The notes: generated from the letters alone by a model not told the origin. DNA of 64,000 nucleotides from Gemmatimonadota bacterium (GCA_028287305.1 JAQBPX010000002.1:338673-402672); one strand, 5' to 3'; shown: positions 46,201-56,228, counted from the first letter of the stretch. A program made the numbers and translations.

Positions 46201-49200
46201 CGTAGATGTTGGCGCCCGCCGTGCCGCCCTGGTACGCCAGCGTCACGTTCTGCGAGGCGCCGGTCACCGTGTTGCCGCTCGCATCCTGGATGGCGACCTG
46301 CACGGCCGGCGACACCGGCGACAGTGACGCGATGTTCGTGGGCTGCACCACGTACGCGAGCTTCGACGCCGCGCCCGAGGTGAGGGTGAACTGCACCGCC
46401 TGGCCCGAGCCGGGGAACCCGTTCGCCTCGAAGCCGATCCCGATCGAACCGGGAGGTCCCACGATGCCGATGTTCGGGAAGGTCGCCACGCCGTTGACCG
46501 CCGTGGCCGAGGTCGTGCCGATCAGGGAATAGCCCGCGAGCGACGTCGGCAGCGCGGCGATGGTCCCGTTGAACGACGTCACGACGTTGCCATAGCCATC
46601 CACCGGGCTCACGGTGAATGGCGTCGTGATCAGCACGCCGCTCTGCAGCGCGCCGGTCGGGAAGCCGATGATGAACGTGTTGACGATGTTGCCGGGCACC
46701 GAGGTCTCGACGAAGACCACGGAGTCGGTCGCGTTGACCCGCGCCACGATCGTGTCGACACGCGGCACGGTGGGCAGCAGGTAGCTCACGCTGCTCCCGC
46801 CACTCGGATCCGTGGAAGTCACGTTGGTGCCCAGCGTCCCGAGCGAGCCGCCGCGCCTGAACCAGCCGACGGACGCAGGTGCGTTCGGCACCGGGTTGCC
46901 ATATGCGTCGGTGACGATCACCGCGAGGGCGATCGTGGTCCCCACCGGCTGGCTGAGATTGTTGCCGCCACCGACGGCGATGTGGGCCACGTTGCCCGGG
47001 GTCGAGCTGCCGTTGATGTTGATCGGCGTGCCGGCACCGCTGATGCCGATGCTCGCGCCGCCCGCGGTCGGGGGGAGGGTCCAGGTGAACGACGTGAGTC
47101 CCGATGCATCGGTCGCCGTGAGTGTCTGCGGCATCGGCGCGCCATTCACCAGGCTGCCCGGAGTTCCCGTGGCCCCCGCGGTCAGCACGACGCCCGCGAC
47201 CGGGTTGCCGAACGAGTCGACCGCACGGAGCTGGACGGGCGTCGGCAGGACGAGCCCGGCCGGGCCGCTCTGTCCCCCGCCGCCCACGATCAGGATTTGA
47301 GACGCCGCGCTCGCGACTCCCTGGACGATGAAGCGCACGGAGTCACCGTTCGCGAGCACGGCCTTGATCGTATCGGACCGCGCCTGCGATCCAGCGGTGT
47401 AGGTGATCGACGACTGGGCACTGGCGTCGGTCGAGCTCGGGTTGGGCCCGGTGAAGCTGCCGCCGGCCGCACCTCGCTTGAGCCACGTGACCACGTTCGG
47501 CGCGTTTGGCACGAGGTTGACCTTCACGTCGTGAACCACGACGGTGAGCGTCGTCGAACCGCCCACGGTCACCACCGGGGTCGCGCTGCTCACGTTCGAC
47601 ACGTAGGTCGGCGCGCCCACCTGGCCGGTGGCCGTGAAGGTGGCGGTGGCTGCCCCCGCGGTTGCCGTCATGGAATTCGGGCCGGCCACGTTGCCCATGA
47701 ACCAGGGCGTCGGCAGCGTTGCGCTGCCGCTCGCGTCGGTCGTCTGCGTCGTCGTGGTCGTGCCCGTGGGGGGCGCCGACCCGAACCGGCCCCCACCAGA
47801 CGCGATGTTGAACGTCACGAGGGCGTTGAAGACCGCATTGTTGTACTGGTCGGTGACCACCACGCGGGGCTGCACGGCGACCGGCGTCGCAACGGTGGCG
47901 ACCTGCCCGTCGCCCGCCAGGCTGGTCATGGTGACGGCGGCGCCCGCAACGCCGGTCGATGAGAACGACGTCGAGGGCAGTCCGGGCGACGACACGCTGA
48001 GGCTGTTCAGTCCCGCGGTGGTCGAGAGTGTCCAAAGTGCGCCCGCGCCGAGCGTCGCATGGCCCGTGACGTCGGTGTTGATGGTGACGCTCGTGACTCC
48101 CGGCGTCTGTATGTAGCCGTTCGGGGTGGCCACCGTGAAGGTCACGGGAACGCCCTGCACCGGGTTGCCCTGCGCATCGCTCACGAGCACCGCGGGCTGC
48201 GGCGATGGCGCCGTGCCCACGGTGGCCGAGCCGTTGTTACCCTGGGTCTTGAGAATGATTGTCGGCGCCCCCACGACGGCCGTGGCGCCGAAGCTCGTGC
48301 CCGGCCCCGCGGTGGAGACCACGTTCAGGGTGTTGTTGCCAGGCGTCGGCCCCATGTTCCACGGCGCGCCGAGCGTGGCCACCCCGCTCGCGTTCACGGC
48401 GACCACCGACGAAGGAACGCCATTCAGGGTTCCGCCGCCGCTGCCCACCGTGAACGTCACCGAGCCGACCGCGGTGGGATTTCCGTAGAGGTCGACGAGG
48501 CGCACGGACGGCGCAATTGCCACCGCCGTTCCCACCGCCGCGGTCTGTCCGTCACCAGCGATCTTGCCGAGTGAGGTGGGGGCGCCCGCATTTCCGTTGG
48601 CGGAGAACGTCTGCGTCGGCAGTCCGGTCGCGATCGCCTGCAGGAGGTTCGTCCCGGCCACCGTGCTCAGCGTCCACACGCCATTCGGCGCCCCAAGCGC
48701 CGCGTTACCCGACGCATCCGTCAACACCGCGTTGTTGCCCGTGATCGCAGCGCCGCCGCTCGGCGTGAACGTCACCTGCACTCCCGAGATCGGATTGCCG
48801 GCGGCATCCGCCACATGCACTCGCGGCTGGGGGTTTGGCGCCGTGGCTACCGTCGCATTCGTGTTGTCTCCCAGCGTCTTCGCCATGGTGGTCGCGACGC
48901 CAGGAAGCCCGATCACGACGAACCTCGCGCTGACGCCGCCGAGCGGCGTGAATGCCTGGACGGTGTCGGTGCGCGCCACGTTGCCCAGCGTGTAGGTGAC
49001 CGAGGCCTGGCCCAGGTTGTTGGTCGTGCCATTGATCGACAGCGAGCCCGCGGCGCCTCCAACCTTCGTCCAGTTCACCGCGATGCCAGGTCCGAGGTGA
49101 CGCCCCTGTGCATCCTGCAACTCGACCACGAACGGCGCCGCGCTGCTGTTGACGGGCAGGGACTGCCCATCCCCGCTGATCTTCACCACCGTGGAGGCCC

Positions 49201-52200
49201 CGAGCGCGGTCTCGTTGAAGTACGTAGTGTCGCCACCCTGGCCTGCCAGGTACGCACGGATGATCGTGACTCCCGCACCAGCGACGTACACGCCGGACAC
49301 CGAAGCCTGCCCGCTCGCGTCGGTGGACGCCGACGTACTCGTCACCGGTGCGCCGGTCACGAACGAGCCGAAGCCGCCGACGATCTCGAAGGTCGTCACC
49401 ACTCCTGCGCCCACGTTGTTGCCGCCCTCGTCCTTCACCTGCACCACGAGCGGCAGGGCAAGCTGCGTCTTCGAGGCGGCGTTCTGGTTGTCGCCGCTCA
49501 CGAGCGACGTGTTGCGCGGCGTGCCCAGGAGCACGTTGAATGGTGCGCTCGTGGCCGACGCCAGCCCCGGGGATGCCGCATCGAGCCGGTAGGCAGAGCC
49601 GATCAGGTCCATGCCCGCCACGAACGTTGCCACGCCATTCACCGCGGCCACCGTGATCGGTGCGGGGGTGGGGTTCGGCGACGTGCTTCCGTCATAGAGC
49701 ACGGCGCCCGGCGTGCCGGTGCCCGGCGACAGCGTGAGCGTCACACTGGCGCTCGACGTCGGCACCGTGTTCCCCAGCGCGTCCACGATGCCGACCTGCA
49801 CGCTCGGCGAGAACGGCGTGGCGGACGGCACGGTGCTCGGCTGCGTCACGAACCGCACGCCTGCCGGCGCACCCACGGTGGCGGTGGCGTTGAAGGTGGT
49901 GCTCAATGATCCGAAGCTCGCCACCACGGCCTGTGCGCCGGGCGCGCTGCCCAGGCGCCAGTACGGCGGCGCGGCCTCTCCATTCGCGTCGGTCGCCGCA
50001 CTGTATGTGGACGCCGCGGTGCCGAAGGTGCCGAAGCCCGACGTCACGGTGAACAACACCGTTGCGCCGACGATCGGATTGTTGACGCTGTCCGACAGCC
50101 GCACGCGCGGTGCGACCGGCGTCCAGCTGTTCACCGTTGCAGTCTGATTGTCGCCGGCGACCTTCACGAGGTTCGCCGGAGTGCCCGGAACCACGTCGAG
50201 CAGGAAGACCAGCGAATCCGTGGGTGAGACCCTGGCGACCACGGTATCCGTGCGCGCGAGAAGTCCCGGGTGCACGTTCATCACCGTGCCGCCGAGTCCC
50301 GACGTCGAGGTGGGCGAGCTGTTGAGGAAGGTCAGCTGTGCGCCACCTACCTTGTACCACTGCACTGCGTTCGCGACGTTCTTCGCCTGGTTTCCGAAGG
50401 CATCGGTCACGCGGATGTTCAGCGCGAGCGACGTCGTGTCCCCCGCGACCCAGGTGTAGATGCACCCCGAGGGGCTGAAGCACGCCAGGTGCGCGGGACT
50501 CGCGGCGATCACGTTGGCCGTGAACGTCTTCGAGATGCCATTCGCGGTCACGCTCACGGACTGCTGGCCCGCCACGGGGCCGAACGTCCAGCTGCCCAGC
50601 GTCGTGCGCCCGGTGGCATCGGAGGTGAGCGTGACGCTGGCCTGCCCGCCGGCAAGTGTTCCGCCACCGGTTGCGATCGCGTAGGTCATCGCGACGCCCT
50701 GCACCGGGTTCCCCTGTGCATCGTTCACTTGCGCCGTCAGGGAAAGCGCGGCCGGCGTTCCCACGGTCCCTAGCTGGGTGTCACCCGCCACCTTCAGGAC
50801 CTGTGCAGGCGCACCCGCCACCACGCTCGCCGTGAACACCAGCGGCGAGCCGGTGAGCGCCGGGGTCGAGGTCACCGTGATCGTCGCGGTTCCCACCGCG
50901 GCGGGCATCACCCACTGCGTCATGGTCACGAGGCCGGCGTTGTCCGTCGTTCCCGTCAGCGGCGCAATGGTGCTTCCAGCGGTCGCCGCAAAGGCCAGCT
51001 GCACGCCCGACACAGGATTGCCGAACTGGTCGGTCACCTTCACCACCGGCAGCACGGTACCCGTGAGGCTCTGTCCAGCGTTCGCGATCACGCTAGTCAC
51101 CGTGAGCGCGGTGACCTGCGCGGCCGGGCCGGCGAGCAGGTTGAGCGTGGTGTTGGCGGTCGCCGAGCCCGCGGTGAACCGCAGCGCCAGCGACTGCGCG
51201 GGGCCCGAGAACACCACCGGAATCGTCGCGCGACCCTGGGCATCCGTGTTGACCGTGAGCGGACCGCCGACGGTCGTGTTGGCCAGCGGCGTGGTGCCGA
51301 AGCTCAGCGTCACCGGGATGTTCGGGAGCAGCGCGTTCTGCGCGCTCTTCACGTCCACCAGGAAGGTGCTGGTGCCCACGCCGGCCTGCGCGCTGGTGGG
51401 TGCGGAGAAGATCACCACCTGCGCCGGCGTGGCGGCCGTCGCCGTTCCAGTGAACTGCGCCGACGCGCTGCCCGCCTGCACCGTGACGGACTGCGGGCCG
51501 ACTGCACCCGCGGTCCACGTGCCCGACGTCGCGATGCCGTTGCCGTCGGTCGTGCCCGACCCTGGCGCGATGGTGCCGCCGCCCGACGTGACCGTGAAGG
51601 TCACCGGCGTGTTGGCGATCGGGTTGTTCGCCACGTCCGACACCCGCACCTGCAGCGGCGTGGGGAATGGCTGGCCCGTGGCCACGCTCTGCGCATCGCC
51701 CGCCAGCTTCGCTACCTGCGACGGCGAGCCGGCCACGGTCGTGATGCTGAACAGCACCTCAACCGGCGCGCCGTTCACGGTGATCGCCGCGCCGATGCTC
51801 AGCGCGCCGAGCGCCGGGCCAGGCACCACGGTGATGGTCGCCTCTCCATTCGCATCCGTGGCGCTCGACGCACTGCTGAGCGCCGCCGCCCCGGACACGA
51901 TGCGCCACGCGACGGTGACGTTCGCGAAGGGCGTGGTGCCGTCGTCGGTCACGCGCACGCGCAGCGCCGTCGCCAGCGCGACGCCCGCCGGCGCGGTGAG
52001 CGACGACGCTCCCACGGCCGAGATTCGCGTAGGCGACCTCGAGAGCGCCTTCGCCACGAAGCTCACGCCCTGTCCCGCAACGGTCGCCGCAATGGTGTCG
52101 GCGCGCGCGGTGGCGCCGAGGGTATATGACGCCTGCGCCAGCCCGCTCGCGTCGCTGGTGCTCGCCGAAACGCTGAGCGCTCCCTGCGCCCCGCCCTGCT

Positions 52201-53344
52201 TCGACCACGCCACAACCGCCGCGCTCACTGCATTGTCATTCGCGTCGGTCACCTTCACCACGAAGGGCAGCGCGAGCGCCTTGCCCACGGTGTCCTGCTG
52301 GTTGTTGCCGCTCACGATCACGACCTTCGCCGCCGCACCCGCGGTGGCGGTGGCCGTGACGCTCGCCGTGGTGAGCAGGCCGCTCACCGCCTGGAAGCTC
52401 TGCGTGCCCGCCACCTTGCCCAGCGTCATCGTCGCCTGCGCGCGCCCATTTGCGCCGGTCGTCACGCTCGCGGGGCTCACGGACCCGCCTCCGGCCAGCG
52501 GCGCGAACGCCACCGTGATGCCCGACACTGGCAGGTTGTCCGCCGCCTGCACTTCCACCACCAGCGGCGCGGCCAGCGCGCTGCCCGCGATCCCCGACTG
52601 CCCGCCGCCCGAGATCACCACGATCTTCGCGGCCGGCGGCACCACGGTGACCGGCGTGGAGTCGCGCAGCCCGCTCGGCGTGTGCGCCACCACCAGCGTG
52701 GTGCCGCGCTTGCCGCTCGAGCTGAAGACGCCGGCGGCGTTGATGCTGCCCAGGGTTCCGTCTCGCACTTCCCAGATCACCGGCGTGCCGACGACGTTGC
52801 CGCCCGTCGCGTTGGTGGTGGTGAAGCGATACGTGACGCTCCCGCTGCCGCCCACGGTCGTATCCCTCGGCGCCACGCTGAGCGTGACGGCGGACGCGCC
52901 CGGTCCCACGTAGGTGATCGCGATCGGCGGCGGGTCGGTGATGCCGCCCGTGGGAGAGTTGCCCACATGCGCGACGATGTTCTGCGTTCCGGTGAACAGG
53001 ACGGTGTTGCCGCCCTTCAGCTCGATGTTCGCGGTGAGCACCTCCTCCGGCACGTTCAGCGAGACGCTCAGTTCCAGCGAGATCTCGTCGGCGCCCGCGG
53101 GGAACACCACCGTGGTGTCCTTGAGCACCACGCCGGCGGGATCCCGCAGCACGATGTGCACGCTGTCCACCGCGAGCCCGAAGCTCGCGAGCGATTGCCA
53201 GGCTGCCGATGCCTCGCGCGAGAAGGTGGGACGCAGCGCCAGGTGTGCCGCCCCTCCCTTGCCGGGTGCCACTGGGGAATCGGAGCAGGTGACGAGGCCC
53301 AGGAACAGCAGGGCCCACGCGGCGAGGCGGGAGGTCAGTCGCAT
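43283..53344 (-). CDS. Giant Ig-like-repeat lipoprotein 2 (3353 aa)
   Basis: The largest gene of the window. Lipobox with Cys20 (LGLVTC, then Ser-Asp-Ser). The N-terminal module and the first repeats (to about 450) are closely related to giant lipoprotein 1, including the IVSGNNQQDT repeat. About 25 Ig-like repeats follow, many starting KVAGDxQ, with TDAxGxA motifs. The repeat at about 2597-2640 carries an Arg/Ala-rich insert flanked by cysteines, in the same place as in giant 1. The C-terminal region from about 3012 (KTFTAGASSTDYGTAANW) is related to that of giant 1. The start is the only one giving a signal peptide. Gap to the next giant gene is 181 bases. Confidence 0.87.
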   Translation of the reverse strand: MRLTSRLAAWALLFLGLVTCSDSPVAPGKGGAAHLALRPTFSREASAAWQSLASFGLAVDSVHIVLRDPAGVVLKDTTVVFPAGADEISLELSVSLNVPEEVLTANIELKGGNTVLFTGTQNIVAHVGNSPTGGITDPPPIAITYVGPGASAVTLSVAPRDTTVGGSGSVTYRFTTTNATGGNVVGTPVIWEVRDGTLGSINAAGVFSSSGKRGTTLVVAHTPSGLRDSTPVTVVPPAAKIVVISGGGQSGIAGSALAAPLVVEVQAADNLPVSGITVAFAPLAGGGSVSPASVTTGANGRAQATMTLGKVAGTQSFQAVSGLLTTASVTATATAGAAAKVVIVSGNNQQDTVGKALALPFVVKVTDANDNAVSAAVVAWSKQGGAQGALSVSASTSDASGLAQASYTLGATARADTIAATVAGQGVSFVAKALSRSPTRISAVGASSLTAPAGVALATALRVRVTDDGTTPFANVTVAWRIVSGAAALSSASSATDANGEATITVVPGPALGALSIGAAITVNGAPVEVLFSITTVAGSPSQVAKLAGDAQSVATGQPFPTPLQVRVSDVANNPIANTPVTFTVTSGGGTIAPGSGTTDGNGIATSGTWTAGAVGPQSVTVQAGSASAQFTGTATAATPAQVVIFSAPTSAQAGVGTSTFLVDVKSAQNALLPNIPVTLSFGTTPLANTTVGGPLTVNTDAQGRATIPVVFSGPAQSLALRFTAGSATANTTLNLLAGPAAQVTALTVTSVIANAGQSLTGTVLPVVKVTDQFGNPVSGVQLAFAATAGSTIAPLTGTTDNAGLVTMTQWVMPAAVGTATITVTSTPALTGSPLVFTASVVAGAPAQVLKVAGDTQLGTVGTPAALSLTAQVNDAQGNPVQGVAMTYAIATGGGTLAGGQASVTLTSDATGRTTLGSWTFGPVAGQQSVSVTANGISKTFTANVIAASPAHLACFSPSGCIYTWVAGDTTSLALNIRVTDAFGNQAKNVANAVQWYKVGGAQLTFLNSSPTSTSGLGGTVMNVHPGLLARTDTVVARVSPTDSLVFLLDVVPGTPANLVKVAGDNQTATVNSWTPVAPRVRLSDSVNNPIVGATVLFTVTSGFGTFGTAASTYSAATDANGEAAPPYWRLGSAPGAQAVVASFGSLSTTFNATATVGAPAGVRFVTQPSTVPSATPFSPSVQVGIVDALGNTVPTSSASVTLTLSPGTGTPGAVLYDGSTSPNPTPAPITVAAVNGVATFVAGMDLIGSAYRLDAASPGLASATSAPFNVLLGTPRNTSLVSGDNQNAASKTQLALPLVVQVKDEGGNNVGAGVVTTFEIVGGFGSFVTGAPVTSTSASTDASGQASVSGVYVAGAGVTIIRAYLAGQGGDTTYFNETALGASTVVKISGDGQSLPVNSSAAPFVVELQDAQGRHLGPGIAVNWTKVGGAAGSLSINGTTNNLGQASVTYTLGNVARTDTVQAFTPLGGVSARFVVIGLPGVATTMAKTLGDNTNATVATAPNPQPRVHVADAAGNPISGVQVTFTPSGGAAITGNNAVLTDASGNAALGAPNGVWTLSTVAGTNLLQAIATGLPTQTFSANGNAGAPTSLGKIAGDGQTAAVGTAVAIAPSVRLVDLYGNPTAVGSVTFTVGSGGGTLNGVPSSVVAVNASGVATLGAPWNMGPTPGNNTLNVVSTAGPGTSFGATAVVGAPTIILKTQGNNGSATVGTAPSPQPAVLVSDAQGNPVQGVPVTFTVATPNGYIQTPGVTSVTINTDVTGHATLGAGALWTLSTTAGLNSLSVSSPGLPSTSFSSTGVAGAAVTMTSLAGDGQVATVATPVAVQPRVVVTDQYNNAVFNALVTFNIASGGGRFGSAPPTGTTTTTQTTDASGSATLPTPWFMGNVAGPNSMTATAGAATATFTATGQVGAPTYVSNVSSATPVVTVGGSTTLTVVVHDVKVNLVPNAPNVVTWLKRGAAGGSFTGPNPSSTDASAQSSITYTAGSQARSDTIKAVLANGDSVRFIVQGVASAASQILIVGGGGQSGPAGLVLPTPVQLRAVDSFGNPVAGVVLTAGATGTPGSLVNGAPMPQTLTATDASGLTSFTWTLPPTAGGASIGISGAGTPININGSSTPGNVAHIAVGGGNNLSQPVGTTIALAVIVTDAYGNPVPNAPASVGWFRRGGSLGTLGTNVTSTDPSGGSSVSYLLPTVPRVDTIVARVNATDSVVFVETSVPGNIVNTFIIGFPTGALQSGVLITTPFTVSPVDGYGNVVTSFNGTIAALPTSLAGYSLIGTTSATAVNGVATFPNIGIVGPPGSIGIGFEANGFPGSGQAVQFTLTSGAASKLAYVVQPTNIASLSPVSPAVQVAIQDASGNTVTGASQNVTLAYQGGTAGANIYDTSNGLPGALVAPAVNGVATFSTATIDKVGSGYQFVATASGVASATSNSFAVSLGAATFVSAVAGDAQSAPPNQALALPLVVQALDKAGNLIDVGGYTAIRFAIVTGGGTFDGVSQVTNDVGVGPNGQASTPWHLGSSGPQVVKAWIVGANGDTAVFSATVASGPATTFSLLHGVPNLSPSGALFSPAVTAQLLDESGNPVAQSGVEVMATITGQGGGCDVRAKDPVSIAVAARAARQQAARGGRPAPRSIVANDCFLIGSVHFIGASAISTTEAVATTDANGQATFDLGATGPAYNTYDVDYTSPGLAGQSEGSRSLVPGAPTSMVFAANNTIEYAPGLGVNVAHVRITDSAGNGVPNVSVTFSNAVGGTVAGSVLTNASGYGVPQWTLARGDNFVDATATINGTPTTLTLHTYGAAATKLVLLSVAPAPTVSGQLASAMILAVRDSVDNMISAINIPISVSVLGSATASGTTQINTDANGEVTFDSFTLTGPVSSFNLRFSGPGLTPLDVPYSLVAPTAVTITNNGITDFSEFATGSVHAPASAPAVRVLDGSNNPIPSKAVSWIASNSAMCSMTTPTSYTDGSGVATVPLQLSGVAGSCLVYALADGADNTAVPIRYFVKPVGTTKTFTAGASSTDYGTAANWSPAGVPTGSDQVFVPAISTAYFQPTLSADASVAKLTLEYSSVLALGSHVITVTSDSLNSDGLISSEGGYVLLTGSNQVIRNSTVIQSKVVLGTSGCAGAQSFKVSGVVNPDSLEVNCPLNLNDGVVNVNGAFRTAGQGSITMTHADEALTVNGAATFGGATGTVNNGIILIFNGDFRVTGPASFVATNSNTLNFVASNGNTPRYISVAAGSNQFASIYMSNSTRVMDATSAPISLSVTLVMQPHARLTIPAGRVMSVAQATQVSSAAVLTIDGTFNANGGLIALGGTGQVVGSGTLFVTGGCSTLAGTFLGGTVSRLGPSGTSCTP

Positions 53345-53528
53345 TTGTTGGGACGGCGGAGGGGAGGCCCCGGGGGGGCGAACTGCAAACCCTCACCCGT
53401 CCGGCTCGCCCGTCAAGCGCGCGCGTCACATATGGGCGGGGCAAAGTGACCGCTGTAAACGCGCTGGAAAACAGGTCGCGCCGCCGCCTGCCATTCGATA
53501 ATCGCTAAGTCATTGCCGTATAACGAGA

Positions 53529-53556
53529 AAGGGCGACCGGAAAACCGGTCGCCCTT
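53529..53556 (-). terminator. Intrinsic-terminator-like hairpin after giant lipoprotein 3
   Basis: Perfect 12-bp stem AAGGGCGACCGG / CCGGTCGCCCTT with a 4-base loop, 20 bases past the stop of the 883-residue gene. On the minus strand the stem is followed by TCTCGTTATAC, a weak U-rich tract. It implies that giant 3 is transcribed separately from giant 2. Confidence 0.75.
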
Positions 53557-53576
53557 CTCCACCGACTCCGGAAACC

Positions 53577-56228
53577 CTACTGTCGCGGAGGCTTCGGAAC
53601 GGCCGTCCGAACCACCGTGAAGCTGCCACCGGTCACCACCTTGCTGCCCGCCGACATGACCGAGGTGGCCGTCACGTTCACCGTGAAGAGCACCGACTGC
53701 GAGGTGTTGGCACTGAGCGCGGCTTCGACCTGCTCGACGCGCGCGGCAGCCGTGCTGCTGGGCGTGTAGGTCACCGAGCTGAACCCGCTCGCATCGGTCT
53801 GCAGCGTCGAGGGCGCGCTACGCTGCCCGTTGATGATCGACGTCCAGTTCACTGAGCTGTTCGGCACTGCGTTCCCCTTCGCATCGAGCACCTGGACTAT
53901 GAGCGCGGCAGGAGTCGGCTTGCCTGCAGCCGTGGTCTGGTTGTCGCCGCTCACCTTGCGGATGGACGCAGCCGCGCCGACCAGCGCTTCTGCGCTGAAC
54001 GACACCGCCGCGTTGGTCGTCCCGCTCAGCGATGCGAGCACCGATTCCACCTGCGGCGTGTTGCCGAGCGTATAGGAGACGCTCGCATTGCCGCTGGCAT
54101 CCGTCACGCTGGTGCTCGATCGCAGCGCGCCGGTGTTCACGCCCTGCTTCGTCCAGTTCACCGTCACGCCCGCCTGCGGCGTGCCGGCGGCGTTCGTCAC
54201 GCGGACCACGAAGTCGTTCGGAAGGGTGGTGCCGACCACCGCCTTCTGGCCATCGCCGCTCACCTTCGCGATGGTGTTCGGGCCCGGCGGGCGCGCCACC
54301 ACGGTGGTGATGAACTGCACCAGCGGTCCGCTCACGCCAACGAGCGTGGCTTCCACGGTGTCCGTGCGTGCCGCCGCGCCCAGGGTGTAGCTCACCTGCG
54401 CCTGCCCATTCGCATCGGGCAGGCTGGACGAGGCGCTCAGCGTGCCGCCCGCGCCACCCTTCAGCGTCCAGCGCACGGTGGCGCCGGTCGTCACGGCGCG
54501 CCCGCTCACGTCCGTCACCTTCACGATGAACGGCAGCGCCAGCTTGTTGCCGGTGGTGTCCTGCTGGCCGTTTCCACTGACCAGCGTGAGGATCGCCGCC
54601 ACGCCGTCGGTCTTCGTCACCGACTTCGCGATGAAGGTCACCGACTGGCCGCTGACGCCTGGCAGCGTCGCCTCCACGCTGTCGGTGCGCGCGATCGCGC
54701 CGAACTTGTACGTCACCTGCGCCTGGCCGTTCGCGTCCGTCAGGCTGGTCGCTGCTGCGAGCGTGCCGGTCGCGCCACCCACGAGCTTCCAGTTCACCGT
54801 GGCTCCTGCCACCACCTTGCCGCTCACGTCCGTCACCTTCACGATGAACGGCGCAATCGTCTTGCTCACCGTGTCCGTCTGGTTGTTCCCGGCCACGAGC
54901 GCCAGCTTCGCCGGAACGCCGTCGGTCTTCGTGATGGAGCGCGCATTGAAGAGCACCGGCGTGCCCGGCGCGCCAATGTCGGCGACCACGGAGTCGAGGT
55001 GCGCGGAGGTGCTCAGCGTATACGTCATGCTCGCCAGGCCGCTCGCATCGGTCGCGCTCTGCGAGCCGGTGAGCTTGCCACCGCCCGCGTCGATGTTGCG
55101 CCACTGCACCTGGAAGCCGGTCACCGGGTTGTCGAATGCGTCGGTGACCTTCACCACGAAGGGCAGGGCCAGCAGCTTGCCGACCGTGTCCTGCTGGTTG
55201 TTTCCGCTCACCAGCTGGACCTTGCTGGCAGCGCTGGCGAGCACGGTCGCCGTGATCGTGGCGGGCGCAAGCCCAGCGCCCGCGGCTGTGAAGGTGTAGG
55301 TGCCGACCTTGCCGGGCAGCTGGGAGATGTTCGCCCTGGCCCGTCCGTTGGCGTCCGACGTGGCGCCGGAAGTGATGAGTCCCGCTCCCACCGCCGAGAA
55401 CGTCACCGGCACGCCGGCTACCGGCTTGTCGTCGGCGGTGCGAACCTCGACCTCGACTGCGGAGGCAAGCGCGCCGCCACCGATGAGCGTCTGGTTGTTG
55501 CCACTGATCACGACCACCTTGGCCGGTCCGAGCTTCACGGTGAGCGTGGTGGTGTCGGCGAGTCCCGTAGGGGTGCGCGCGATCACCTGTGTCACGGCGG
55601 AGGCACTGGCGCTGGTGAACATTCCCGCGGCGTTGATCGAGCCCGCGAGGGGATTGGTCGAGGACCAGGTGATCGGCGTGCCGGTCTGCTCCGTTCCAGC
55701 CGAGTTGGTCACACGCGCCGAGAAGGAGAGCGTCTGTAGCGCCCCCAGCACCGGGTCTCGGGGCGAGATCGCCACCTTGGTGGCCGTCGCGCCGGGTCCC
55801 ACGTACAGGATGATGACCGCCGGGGGGGGCGTCAGGGTGGGGTAGATTCCCGCGACGGCGCTCACCGACTGCGTGCCCGAGAAGAGCACCTGCTCGCCCT
55901 GCCGCAGGTCGATCTGCGCCGCGAGCTCCTCCGTTGGAGCGTCGAGGTCCACGTAGAGTTCGAGGAGGATATCCTCGCCCTCGTTCATCGGGACCACGAC
56001 GTCCTTGAGGACCTTGCCGTTCAAGTCCCGCAATACGACGTGCGCGTTGTTCACGGCCATGCTGAACGACGCCAGGTTGTTCCAGGCGCTGCTGGCCTCG
56101 CGCGAGAAGTTGGGCGTGAGCGCGACCCTGGCGCGTCCGTGCGACGGCAGGGATGTCGTGGAGTCGGCGCAGGTGACCACGCCGAGGGCGAGGACGAACA
56201 GGCCTGCAAGGCGAAGGGCAGAGCGCAT
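53577..56228 (-). CDS. Ig-like-repeat lipoprotein 3 (883 aa)
   Basis: Third paralogue. Lipobox with Cys20 (VVTC then Ala-Asp-Ser) and the same N-terminal module (NFSREASSAWNNLASFSMAV). About six Ig-like repeats follow, including three nearly identical in layout (LVSGNNQQDT, LVAGNNQTDT, LVSGNGQQDT, each ending in SxTKTDG), which points to recent internal duplication. It lacks the basic insert and the C-terminal beta-rich region of the two larger proteins and ends in a Pro/Arg tail. The start at 56228 gives the signal peptide. It has its own downstream terminator. Confidence 0.85.
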   Translation of the reverse strand: MRSALRLAGLFVLALGVVTCADSTTSLPSHGRARVALTPNFSREASSAWNNLASFSMAVNNAHVVLRDLNGKVLKDVVVPMNEGEDILLELYVDLDAPTEELAAQIDLRQGEQVLFSGTQSVSAVAGIYPTLTPPPAVIILYVGPGATATKVAISPRDPVLGALQTLSFSARVTNSAGTEQTGTPITWSSTNPLAGSINAAGMFTSASASAVTQVIARTPTGLADTTTLTVKLGPAKVVVISGNNQTLIGGGALASAVEVEVRTADDKPVAGVPVTFSAVGAGLITSGATSDANGRARANISQLPGKVGTYTFTAAGAGLAPATITATVLASAASKVQLVSGNNQQDTVGKLLALPFVVKVTDAFDNPVTGFQVQWRNIDAGGGKLTGSQSATDASGLASMTYTLSTSAHLDSVVADIGAPGTPVLFNARSITKTDGVPAKLALVAGNNQTDTVSKTIAPFIVKVTDVSGKVVAGATVNWKLVGGATGTLAAATSLTDANGQAQVTYKFGAIARTDSVEATLPGVSGQSVTFIAKSVTKTDGVAAILTLVSGNGQQDTTGNKLALPFIVKVTDVSGRAVTTGATVRWTLKGGAGGTLSASSSLPDANGQAQVSYTLGAAARTDTVEATLVGVSGPLVQFITTVVARPPGPNTIAKVSGDGQKAVVGTTLPNDFVVRVTNAAGTPQAGVTVNWTKQGVNTGALRSSTSVTDASGNASVSYTLGNTPQVESVLASLSGTTNAAVSFSAEALVGAAASIRKVSGDNQTTAAGKPTPAALIVQVLDAKGNAVPNSSVNWTSIINGQRSAPSTLQTDASGFSSVTYTPSSTAAARVEQVEAALSANTSQSVLFTVNVTATSVMSAGSKVVTGGSFTVVRTAVPKPPRQ

